Positions 7,918 through 14,619 of a stretch of DNA of 14,657 nucleotides are shown piece after piece. The notes beneath the pieces were generated by a model. That model searched no databases. It was not told the origin of the DNA and saw nothing but the letters and a program-made list of their open reading frames with translations. Source of the stretch: Flavobacterium sp. (lineage in GTDB: Bacteria > Bacteroidota > Bacteroidia > Flavobacteriales > Flavobacteriaceae). Within the stretch, counting starts at the first letter, position 1. Each line of letters opens with the position of its first letter. Made by a program: the position numbers and the translations under genes. Location: NCBI GenBank assembly GCA_023253295.1, contig JALRGZ010000063.1, forward strand, positions 1-14,657, in the 5' to 3' direction.

Positions 7918-9795
7918 TTAATTAGCCACTTTTACCGTTAAATCACTATCGTAGTACAAAATATACACCCCATTATTAGCATATCCCTCACCTTCTTTTT
8001 TGTAGTATTCAAACTTATTTTCAAATTGCTGAGTAGCCACTGAATTAGCTGACTCCTCAAATGATTTATTTTGCATCAAACGCAACATAACATCAAAAGT
8101 TACATCAAAACCTCTGGTTGCATAATCACTCGGCGTAACAGAATTTAACTTCTTAAATTTATTTTCAAAAGCGATTCCTTCCTGAGACAAATTATCTCTG
8201 GAAACCGATGGATACATTAATTTCAATTTTACCAAATTAGCAAAACTAATCTCATCCGAATCCAATGTGCTATTCAATTCCAAAACCACTAATTGCACCT
8301 GATAATTAGGCATTGCACTCAACAAAGCCGCAATTGTTGTTTTAACCATCCATGTACTAGCCGTTTCCATAACCACATAATTCATAACATTAGGCAATAG
8401 CATACTTTTCAAATTCTCAGTCGAAACAGTTCCATTATCATTTAGCGGCACCAATCGAACGTCTTTTTGATTTTGTTTTAAATACTGAATCATGGAAATC
8501 TTCTTTTTATCAACAACCGCAAGAACATTTCCTTTTTTAGATCTCATAAAATCAAACATCTTCGTTTTCAACAAATCATTAGCAGGAACAGTTTGATATA
8601 AATTAGCAATTGGATTACCTGCATCTTTTGACAACGGTGAAATCACAGGAACATGATTAACACTTAACAAGCGCGCAGCAGTCTCAGCGTTATTTTGATA
8701 AAAAGGCCCAATAACTGCATCTACATTTTGCAAATTATTGGCACTTACCAAAGCCGCAATATTCGAACTATTTTTAGTTTCTTCAGAATCATAAATACTT
8801 ACATCGATTGGCAAACCTAATGCCTTAGCAGAATCAATCGCCATCAAAGCACCAGCATAAAAATCCAATGTCATATTCAAAAACTTATCTTTTTTCAATC
8901 GTTCTGAAATATTATTAACGGTATCCCCCTGAACTCTAGACACATTAAATGGCAATAACAAAGCCAACTTTTTACGTTCACCTGAAATATTTTTTGGTAT
9001 CAAATCAGCATACACTTTATTTTCAGCAACAGCAGGAACAAAAAAACTAGCTGGCATTTTAACCAACATACCTATTTCCACCCCGTCTTTAAGTTCTGGA
9101 TTCAAAACCACAAAATCCTCCTGACTCATCCCCGCCATTTTAGACAAACCATATAAAGTTTCCTTAGGTTTCACTTCATAGGAAGCATATTTTTGGGATG
9201 CGACAGGGTTATTTTTTACCGGTTCCATATTTTTTTCAGGATTTCCTTTTACCAATAAATGATAACCAATTGGCAAATTAGAAACAATCTCTGGATTTTT
9301 CTTTTCTAATTCTTCAATCGTAATACCATATTGTTTTGCAATAGAGTATTTTGTTTCTTTTGGCAACACATCATGATAAACTGCTTTTTCAACAGCCCTC
9401 ATCGGATTTTTAGAAGGAATTACCAAAAGCTGATCAATTTGCAAACCATCTTTCTCTAAAAAAGGATTTGCTTTTTTCAAATCAGCATCCGAAACATTAT
9501 ATTTTTTTTCAATTCCATACAAAGTCTCTTTAGGTAAAACTTTATGAGTAATTTCGGTTGTTGTGCTATTTTTTTTCAAACCAGAATTAGAAGGAATCAA
9601 AAGAACCATTCTTGGCTTTAATTTCGATTGCGCATCAGGATTCAACTTATAGATATCATAAGGCGTTACTTGATACTTTTTAGCTATATCAGCAATTGTC
9701 TCCCCTCTTTCCACTTTATGAGTTAAAGTTTCTTGAGAAAATCCCAGTTGAGTAAACAGTAAAAAAGAAAACCAAATTGAAAAAAAATACTTCAT
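7918..9795 (-). CDS. Secreted four-LysM protein with periplasmic-binding-protein-like domain
   Basis: This 625-residue exported protein has a signal peptide at 1-20 (ending LGFSQ). Four LysM domains follow at about 24-68 (THKVERGETIADIAKKYQV), 82-127 (THKVLPKETLYGIEKKYNV), 140-183 (YHDVLPKETKYSIAKQYGI) and 206-248 (YEVKPKETLYGLSKMAGM). LysM binds the glycan of peptidoglycan. Residues about 275-600 resemble a type I periplasmic-binding fold (ABC amino-acid receptor / LppC-like), with KKLALLLPF, DFYAGALMAID, VDAVIGPFYQNNAETAA and VPVISPLSKD. No transporter genes are nearby, so it may sense or scaffold at the cell wall rather than feed a permease. The E. coli activator LpoA uses a similar fold, which makes a link to wall synthesis attractive but unproven. 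It has the DUF3820 gene 17 bases downstream. The guaA terminator upstream implies its own promoter, which I cannot place with confidence. Confidence 0.88.
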   Translation of the reverse strand: MKYFFSIWFSFLLFTQLGFSQETLTHKVERGETIADIAKKYQVTPYDIYKLNPDAQSKLKPRMVLLIPSNSGLKKNSTTTEITHKVLPKETLYGIEKKYNVSDADLKKANPFLEKDGLQIDQLLVIPSKNPMRAVEKAVYHDVLPKETKYSIAKQYGITIEELEKKNPEIVSNLPIGYHLLVKGNPEKNMEPVKNNPVASQKYASYEVKPKETLYGLSKMAGMSQEDFVVLNPELKDGVEIGMLVKMPASFFVPAVAENKVYADLIPKNISGERKKLALLLPFNVSRVQGDTVNNISERLKKDKFLNMTLDFYAGALMAIDSAKALGLPIDVSIYDSEETKNSSNIAALVSANNLQNVDAVIGPFYQNNAETAARLLSVNHVPVISPLSKDAGNPIANLYQTVPANDLLKTKMFDFMRSKKGNVLAVVDKKKISMIQYLKQNQKDVRLVPLNDNGTVSTENLKSMLLPNVMNYVVMETASTWMVKTTIAALLSAMPNYQVQLVVLELNSTLDSDEISFANLVKLKLMYPSVSRDNLSQEGIAFENKFKKLNSVTPSDYATRGFDVTFDVMLRLMQNKSFEESANSVATQQFENKFEYYKKEGEGYANNGVYILYYDSDLTVKVAN

Positions 9796-9832
9796 TCTAT
9801 TATTTTTAAAAATTCACTTCATTAAACATAAG

Positions 9833-9873
9833 AAAACGGTACCAAATTTTATTCCAAAATCTGATACCGTTTT
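9833..9873 (-). terminator. Hairpin terminator of guaA
   Basis: On the minus strand the 41 bases form an unbroken 18-pair stem, AAAACGGTATCAGATTTT with AAAATTTGGTACCGTTTT, around GGAAT. Two pairs are G-U wobbles specific to the minus direction. The T tract after the stem is short (TTTT within the stem, then CTTATGTTT), so strength is less certain than for the others. It lies 33 bases after the guaA stop and 38 before the LysM start. Confidence 0.7.
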
Positions 9874-9881
9874 ATCATACA

Positions 9882-9905
9882 AGAAACTACAATTAAGTTG
9901 TTTCT
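9882..9905 (-). other. Small hairpin directly after the guaA stop
   Basis: On the minus strand AGAAACAAC and GTAGTTTCT can pair (eight pairs with one A-A mismatch, six-base loop) immediately after the guaA stop codon. No T tract follows, so it is not a terminator on its own. It may protect the mRNA end or assist the larger hairpin downstream. Role inferred only. Confidence 0.4.
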
Positions 9906-9906
9906 A

Positions 9907-11436
9907 TTATTCCCACTCAATTGTTGCTGGTGGTTTTGAACTAATATCATACACAACTCTGTTCACACCTCTAACCTTGTTGATAATATCATTCGATACT
10001 TTCATCAAAAAATCATAAGGTAAGTGAACCCAGTCAGCAGTCATACCATCGGTAGATTCTACAGCACGTAGCGCAACTACTTTTTCATAAGTACGCTCGT
10101 CACCCATAACCCCCACACTATTTACTGGAAGCAAAATTGCTCCAGCCTGCCAAACTTTATCATATAATCCCCAAGATTTTAATCCTTCAATAAATACCGA
10201 ATCAACCTCTTGTAAAATTCTAACTTTCTCAGGAGTAATATCTCCTAAAATACGAATTGACAATCCTGGTCCTGGGAAAGGATGTCTTCCTAATAATTCA
10301 GGATCAATACCTAAACTAGCACCTACTCTACGTACCTCATCTTTAAAAAGCATACGCAAAGGCTCTACTACTTTTAATTTCATAAAATCAGGCAAACCAC
10401 CCACATTATGGTGTGATTTAATTGTTGCAGAAGGTCCTTTTACAGAAACTGACTCAATTACATCAGGATAAATAGTTCCCTGAGCCAACCATTTTACGTC
10501 TTCCAACAAATGAGATTCATCGTCAAAAACTTCGATAAATACTCTACCAATAATTTTACGTTTTGTTTCTGGATCACTCACTCCTGCTAATTCCGACAAG
10601 AAACGCTCACCAGCATCTACTCCTTTTACATTAAGTCCCATTCCTTTGTATTGGTTCAATACATTTTCGAACTCATTTTTACGAAGTAAACCGTTATTAA
10701 CAAAAATACAATATAAATTTTTCCCAATAGCTTTATTTAATAAAACTGCCGCTACTGTCGAATCCACACCTCCTGAAAGTCCAAGAACAACTTTATCGTT
10801 CTGGATTTTCTCTTTCATTTCAGCTACAATCTCTTCAACAAAAGCATTTGGTGTAAAATTTTGAGGAACATGAGCAATCTTTACCAAGAAGTTCTCCAAC
10901 ATTTGCTTTCCATCTGTTGAATGATATACTTCCGGGTGGTACTGAATTGCATAAGTAGTTTCACCCTCAATTTTGTAAGCTGCAAATTCCACGTCATGCG
11001 TACTTGCTAACTTCACACCATTAGTAGGCAATGCCTTAATACTATCACTATGACTCATCCAAACCTGACTGTTTGGAGAAACTCCTTCAAAGAAAACCTC
11101 ATCTTCTTTGATATATGACAAATTAGCTCTTCCATATTCTCTGGTGTTAGACGCAGCAACTTCACCTCCGCTAAAGTGAGACAAATATTGAGCTCCATAA
11201 CACACGGCAAGCATAGGCAATTTCCCTCTAATTTGAGACAAATCAGGATGTGGTGCATCTTCTGAACGAACAGAAAAAGGACTACCTCCTAAAATTACAG
11301 CCTTGTAGCTTGATAAATCCGATGGGATATTATTATATGGAAAAATTTCGCAGAATATATTTAATTCGCGAACTCTACGCGCAATCAACTGAGTGTATTG
11401 CGAACCGAAATCTAAAATAAGTACGTTATGTTGCAT
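9907..11436 (-). CDS. guaA: GMP synthase (glutamine-hydrolysing)
   Basis: GuaA aminates XMP to GMP with ATP and glutamine. The 509-residue protein is full length. The class I glutamine amidotransferase domain (1 to about 195) starts NVLILDFGSQYTQLIARRVRE and has Cys79 (AVCYGAQY), His167 and Glu169 (AIQYHPEVYHS). The ATP-pyrophosphatase domain has the PP-loop SGGVDST at 221-227. The C-terminal dimerisation domain includes GRHPFPGPGLSIRILG (383-398) and ends with the family-typical KPPATIEWE. The start at 11436 gives the invariant N-terminus, and no other start could preserve it. A consensus promoter (TTG-N18-TAATTTTG) ends only five bases before this ATG, so the mRNA is probably leaderless or nearly so. 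A hairpin terminator follows the gene. Confidence 0.98.
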   Translation of the reverse strand: MQHNVLILDFGSQYTQLIARRVRELNIFCEIFPYNNIPSDLSSYKAVILGGSPFSVRSEDAPHPDLSQIRGKLPMLAVCYGAQYLSHFSGGEVAASNTREYGRANLSYIKEDEVFFEGVSPNSQVWMSHSDSIKALPTNGVKLASTHDVEFAAYKIEGETTYAIQYHPEVYHSTDGKQMLENFLVKIAHVPQNFTPNAFVEEIVAEMKEKIQNDKVVLGLSGGVDSTVAAVLLNKAIGKNLYCIFVNNGLLRKNEFENVLNQYKGMGLNVKGVDAGERFLSELAGVSDPETKRKIIGRVFIEVFDDESHLLEDVKWLAQGTIYPDVIESVSVKGPSATIKSHHNVGGLPDFMKLKVVEPLRMLFKDEVRRVGASLGIDPELLGRHPFPGPGLSIRILGDITPEKVRILQEVDSVFIEGLKSWGLYDKVWQAGAILLPVNSVGVMGDERTYEKVVALRAVESTDGMTADWVHLPYDFLMKVSNDIINKVRGVNRVVYDISSKPPATIEWE

Positions 11437-11441
11437 GGGCG

Positions 11442-11470
11442 CAAAATTACTTTTAAAATTTGGATTGCAA
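11442..11470 (-). promoter_or_regulatory. Promoter of guaA, positioned for a leaderless transcript
   Basis: On the minus strand TTG (complement at 11468-11470) is followed by an 18-base spacer and then TAATTTTG (complement at 11442-11449). Both elements and the spacing match the Bacteroidota consensus TTG-N17-23-TAnnTTTG. Only CGCCC separates the -7 element from the guaA ATG, so the transcription start should fall on or within a few bases of the start codon. Confidence 0.65.
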
Positions 11471-11560
11471 AAGTGGATTTTTGAAATTTTTTATTTTTTT
11501 TACTTCCATAATTTACAACGACAACTTTGTAATATTTCGCTCCATCAACCTGGCAATTTA

Positions 11561-12259
11561 TTATTCTTTTATAATAACAAATTTACCTTTAACACCTTTG
11601 TCCCAATTATCCCAAAACTCCGAACGCACTAAAGCACCCTTATCATCATAGATCTTAAACTCACAAGTATTCCCTCCTGAACTTCCTTTACTATAGGCCT
11701 CCATTTCAAAAGTATTGATTCCATCTTTCAAATCAAAAACAAACTGCCCGTAATTGGAATACAATTCCATTATCCCTCCTATCATTTGATTATTTATGGT
11801 CGCTTTAATCAAATCGCCATCTATATAAATGTAATCACGATATTGAACAACAAAATATTTGGATTTTGTTCGAATCTCACCAAAATTCTTGTCAATTTTA
11901 ACTAACATTCGATCATCTTCTTTCAAACCTTCCCGAACCAAAGTCTTATCCAAATCTTTAGTCATCCTTTCCATCACCCTATCTCCCGGGTTCACAAAAT
12001 CATTGGTTTGTTCCATTGAAAAAGATTTTGTTTGACCAATTTGGTATTTAGAAAAAGAAGGCAAAACCTCATCCTGTTTTTTCAATATATTAGGGGCTTT
12101 TATAACAGGCGCATCGGTAGTAACAGCAGGAGGAGCTACTTTCTTAGGACTAACAGTCGTATTCAATGGAGTAATTGCTTTGAATTTCTTAGCGAACTCA
12201 GTTTGAGCTTGACTATTCATAGCAAAACACATCATTATAAACAACAAAAACTGCCTCAT
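11561..12259 (-). CDS. Secreted protein of unknown function, paralog of the 12378-12980 gene
   Basis: I do not recognise a named family. The 232-residue protein has a signal peptide (1-19, ending NSQAQ). A low-complexity Pro/Lys/Thr-rich spacer occupies about 30-70. A C-terminal domain covers about 121-232, with VQYRDYIYIDGDLI (138-151), then GQFVFDLKDGINTFEMEA (171-188), and NTCEFKIYDDKG (197-208), ending GKFVIIKE. The pattern suggests a beta-sandwich, inferred from alternating hydrophobic residues. The same domain occurs in the next gene upstream. The spacer here is about 30 residues longer, and the gene carries its own promoter (12299-12330). Export is well supported. It may be periplasmic or surface-bound; no T9SS sorting domain, lipobox or catalytic motif is seen. 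It lies upstream of guaA on the same strand, with guaA's own promoter between. Confidence 0.85.
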   Translation of the reverse strand: MRQFLLFIMMCFAMNSQAQTEFAKKFKAITPLNTTVSPKKVAPPAVTTDAPVIKAPNILKKQDEVLPSFSKYQIGQTKSFSMEQTNDFVNPGDRVMERMTKDLDKTLVREGLKEDDRMLVKIDKNFGEIRTKSKYFVVQYRDYIYIDGDLIKATINNQMIGGIMELYSNYGQFVFDLKDGINTFEMEAYSKGSSGGNTCEFKIYDDKGALVRSEFWDNWDKGVKGKFVIIKE

Positions 12260-12298
12260 ATTAAATTAAATTTTGTTTTATAATATTCCTAGTATCAA

Positions 12299-12330
12299 CA
12301 AATATACCAAGCTTTAATTCCATAAAACAA
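12299..12330 (-). promoter_or_regulatory. Promoter of the 11561-12259 secreted-protein gene
   Basis: On the minus strand TTG (complement at 12328-12330), a 21-base spacer and TATATTTG (complement at 12299-12306) match the Bacteroidota consensus at both elements. The -7 element lies 40 bases before the ATG at 12259, predicting a leader of about 34 bases. This lets the gene be expressed independently of its paralog upstream. Confidence 0.6.
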
Positions 12331-12377
12331 AACCCTAAATAAAGATTAAAGAAATTTTAACCAAAAAAGACTAAAAA

Positions 12378-12980
12378 CTATTCTTTTTCCAAAATAATTG
12401 TCGCCTTAAACCCCTGTGCTATATTCCATTGATTAGAAGCAATCACTTCACCTTTATCATCATAAATCTTAAATTCAGCTGTATTTGGAGCAGCAAAACC
12501 CTCGTTCAAAGCTTCAATATCAATTCGATTTACTCCTTTTTGCAATTCAATATCAAAACCTTGTGCTTCACCACTTAAAAGCACTTCTGGCTTTACTATC
12601 TCATAATCTAAATACACCCTTACTTTATCACCATCAACATAAGCAGCATCACGGTATCTTACTTTAACTGTTCCTGAACTTGTTTTTACGACTCCAAAAT
12701 CCTGATCTCTTTTAGCCAGTTTCTCAGCATCATGTTCTTCTTTTTCAGGAACAACATATGTATTATTTTCTAAAGCACGAACTTCATATGCCTTTATCTT
12801 ATCGAAATCTTTGGTATTAAATTTAACATCCTTTACTGGTTTTTCTATTTTCTTTTTTTTCGGAGCAGCTTTAACTTTAAATTCACTCCCAAACTCCTCT
12901 TGTGAATAAGCCGTTGAAAGCAAACCAAAAACCAGACCCAAAACAAAAACCTTACCCTTAAAACTAAAATATTGATTCAT
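12378..12980 (-). CDS. Secreted protein of unknown function, paralog of the 11561-12259 gene
   Basis: This 200-residue protein is of no family I can name. It has a signal peptide (1-26, ending STAYSQ), a very Lys-rich spacer (KVKAAPKKKKIEKPVKDVK, about 35-53), and a C-terminal domain with VRYRDAAYVDGDKV (107-120), GFDIELQKGVNRIDIEA (141-157) and NTAEFKIYDDKG (166-177), ending ILEKE. These align motif for motif with the downstream gene, including EF...FK after the signal peptide and DFG before the domain. The two are therefore tandem paralogs from duplication. The spacers differ in length and charge, so any partner or anchoring may differ. It is the first leftward gene in the window; the 224-base region to the divergent ridA-like gene should hold its promoter, but I find only an imperfect -7 (TCTATTTG, complement at 13038-13045). 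Confidence 0.85.
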   Translation of the reverse strand: MNQYFSFKGKVFVLGLVFGLLSTAYSQEEFGSEFKVKAAPKKKKIEKPVKDVKFNTKDFDKIKAYEVRALENNTYVVPEKEEHDAEKLAKRDQDFGVVKTSSGTVKVRYRDAAYVDGDKVRVYLDYEIVKPEVLLSGEAQGFDIELQKGVNRIDIEALNEGFAAPNTAEFKIYDDKGEVIASNQWNIAQGFKATIILEKE

Positions 12981-13166
12981 ATTTTCTTATATTAATTTAA
13001 AACTACCTTCAAAAAAACGACTTTTCCGAAGTTATTCCAAATAGATAACAACAAACTTTTGATTTTATTATCAATATCCACAGACAAAATGATTAGAGAT
13101 TATCTAATTCTTTGTTTTTTATTTTAGTATTTTTTATAAATTGCGGAATATAATCATTTTCTAACC

Positions 13167-13182
13167 AGAGGTACAAACCTCT
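13167..13182 (+). other. Short hairpin upstream of the ridA-like gene
   Basis: AGAGGT and ACCTCT form a perfect 6-pair stem around ACAA, ending 22 bases before the ATG at 13205. It lies in a 224-base divergent region that is otherwise very AT-rich. That region also has AT-rich dyads TTGAT-N6-ATCAA at 13059-13074 and ATTAGA-N5-TCTAAT at 13092-13108. It could be a leader stem or an operator for a dimeric regulator; the sequence alone does not decide. I found no clear TAnnTTTG promoter for the rightward gene. Confidence 0.35.
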
Positions 13183-13204
13183 AAAAATCAAACATTTACA
13201 CCGA

Positions 13205-13591
13205 ATGAAAAGAGAAAACATCTTGACAGGATCTCCATGGGAAGACAAAATGGGATATTGTCGCGCAGTACGTATTGGAAACATTATTGAAGTTTCAGGA
13301 ACAGTAGCAATTGTTGACGGCGATAAAGTAAAAGCTGATGACGCACATGCGCAAACTTTAAACATTTTAGAACGCGTTGAAAAAGTTCTTGAAGATCTAA
13401 ATGCTAGCATGAAAGATGTTATTCGTACTCGTATTTTCACAACAGATGTTAGTACTTTTGAAGCCGTTGCTACTGCTCATGCTACTTTTTTCAAAGATAT
13501 CAAGCCTACAACTGGTTTTTATGGAATCAACCAATTAGTAGCTCCTGAATACTTAGTTGAAATCGAACTTACAGCTGTTTTGCCTGAGTAA
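13205..13591 (+). CDS. RidA-family (YjgF/YER057c/UK114) protein lacking the catalytic arginine
   Basis: This is a 128-residue cytoplasmic protein of the Rid superfamily, which forms trimers. Family features are GSPWEDKMGYCRAVRIGNIIEVSGT (residues 9-33), the helix AHAQTLNILERVEKVLEDL (47-65), VIRTRIFTTD (72-81) and YLVEIELTAV (116-125). In true RidA enzymes an arginine within PARS (Arg105 in E. coli) deaminates 2-aminoacrylate and other imines. Here the equivalent stretch is KPTTGFYGINQL (100-111), with Thr103 in that place, so canonical imine deaminase activity is unlikely. It fits the arginine-less Rid subgroups, whose functions are mostly unknown. The start at 13205 gives normal family length. 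It is transcribed away from the secreted paralogs, and the CLC gene follows on the same strand after a 98-base gap. Confidence 0.92.
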   Translation: MKRENILTGSPWEDKMGYCRAVRIGNIIEVSGTVAIVDGDKVKADDAHAQTLNILERVEKVLEDLNASMKDVIRTRIFTTDVSTFEAVATAHATFFKDIKPTTGFYGINQLVAPEYLVEIELTAVLPE

Positions 13592-13612
13592 TTCTTCTTC
13601 AAAATTATATTC

Positions 13613-13658
13613 TTCGAGCGCACAAAGGCTAAACCAATATGCTTTTGCTGCGCTCGAA
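13613..13658 (+). other. Strong GC-rich hairpin between the ridA-like and CLC genes
   Basis: TTCGAGCGCA (13613-13622) pairs perfectly with TGCGCTCGAA (13649-13658). Inside it CAAAGGC (13623-13629) pairs with GCTTTTG (13641-13647) with one G-U. A single C bulges at 13648, and the 11-base loop is TAAACCAATAT. The stem is about 17 pairs in otherwise AT-rich DNA. No T tract follows on either strand, so a simple intrinsic terminator is unlikely. It could be an mRNA processing or stability element, an attenuator for the CLC gene, or a small dispersed repeat. An in-frame ATG at 13639 lies in its loop, one reason to prefer the later CLC start. Confidence 0.6.
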
Positions 13659-13689
13659 AAATTTTAAAAAAACAAGTCTAAAGATTCAA

Positions 13690-14619
13690 ATGAATATAGT
13701 AAAGAATTTGCCAAATGCAGTAAAATGGATAGCAGTATGTGCCTTGATTGGTTTCTTATCAGGTTCAGCCTCGGCATTTTTTTTAATTTCATTAGAATGG
13801 GTAGGAAAGCTTAGGGACCACAACCTTTGGTTACTTTGGTTCTTACCCGTTGGCGGATTGATCATTGGTTTATTGTATCATTATTACGGAAAAGAGGTAG
13901 TTAAAGGCAATAATCTTTTGTTAGAAGAATACAAAACTCCTCAAAAAGTAATTCCACTTAAAATGGCTCCTTTTGTACTTTTAGGAACCCTGATTACTCA
14001 TCTTTTTGGAGGTTCGGCAGGTCGAGAAGGTACTGCGGTACAAATGGGCGGAGCGATTGCTGACCAATTCAGCCGTATTTTCAACCTTGACGCAAACGAA
14101 CGAAAAACAATAATTATTCTAGGAATCAGCTCAGGATTTGCCTCTGTTTTCGGAACACCTTTAGCTGGTGCTGTTTTTGCTCTTGAAGTTGTCTATTTTT
14201 GCAAAATAAATTTAAAAAGCTGTATTCTTTCTTTCGTAGTTGCTTATTTTGCTTATTTCACTGTTGAACTTTGGCCAGTTCACCATACACATTACAGCAT
14301 CAACACAATCCCCGATTACAATCTTGAAAATCTACTTTGGATCATTCCTGTCAGTGTGTTATTTGGACTAGCGGCCATGCTATTTTCAAGAAGCACTCAT
14401 TTTTGGGGTTCACTTTTTTCAAAAACCATTTCCTACCCACCTTTACGCCCGTATATAGGCGGAATCATTCTTGCTTTAGTTGTATATTATTTTGGCATGA
14501 CTAAATTCATAGGATTGGGCGTCCCATCAATTGTAGAAGCATTTAACATTCGTAGTGAAAATTACGATTTCCTACTCAAAATTTTATTTCGTTCAATAGG
14601 ACTATCACTATTATTGTAA
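13690..14619 (+). pseudogene. CLC-family anion transporter (fluoride-type motifs), 3' end replaced
   Basis: CLC proteins move chloride or fluoride across the inner membrane, often in exchange for protons. The frame encodes 309 residues from the ATG at 13690. An upstream in-frame ATG at 13639 would add MLLLRSKNFKK..., unlike the family. Visible elements are GGSAGREGTAVQMGG (107-121) with gating Glu113; GFASVFGTPLAGAVFALE (149-166); and TKFIGLGVPS (271-280). The anion-site loop reads GNNLL (73-77) rather than GSGIP, and GREGT replaces GREGP; both point to the fluoride/proton antiporter branch, though this is inference. After NYDFLLKILF (291-300) the family continues with a Gly-rich stretch (roughly TLGAGFKGGEVTP), but here it reads RSIGLSLLL and stops. 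About 100 residues, including the last helices and the conserved ion-site Tyr, are missing, so the product should not work. The break is at about 14590. Confidence 0.85.

Noticed and set aside
11055..11258. 67-codon minus-strand frame inside guaA
   Set aside because: It is out of frame within the conserved guaA coding sequence; a shadow frame.
11510..11540. TTACAA/TTGTAA inverted repeat between guaA and the secreted-protein gene
   Set aside because: Six AT-rich pairs and no T tract; not supportable as a terminator or operator.
12364..12388. AT-only hairpin at the end of the 12378-12980 gene as a terminator
   Set aside because: Seven pairs with one G-C; too weak to separate from chance in DNA this AT-rich.
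13093..13440. 115-codon open frame on the minus strand
   Set aside because: It lies mostly antisense to the well-supported ridA-like gene and has no recognisable features; a shadow frame.
13592..13689. Fluoride riboswitch before the CLC gene
   Set aside because: No GGnGATGG start or matching pseudoknot pattern; the structure present is a simple long hairpin.
13639..13689. Upstream in-frame ATG as the CLC start
   Set aside because: It falls in the hairpin loop and adds a peptide (MLLLRSKNFKK...) unlike the family; the ATG at 13690 gives the normal N-terminus.
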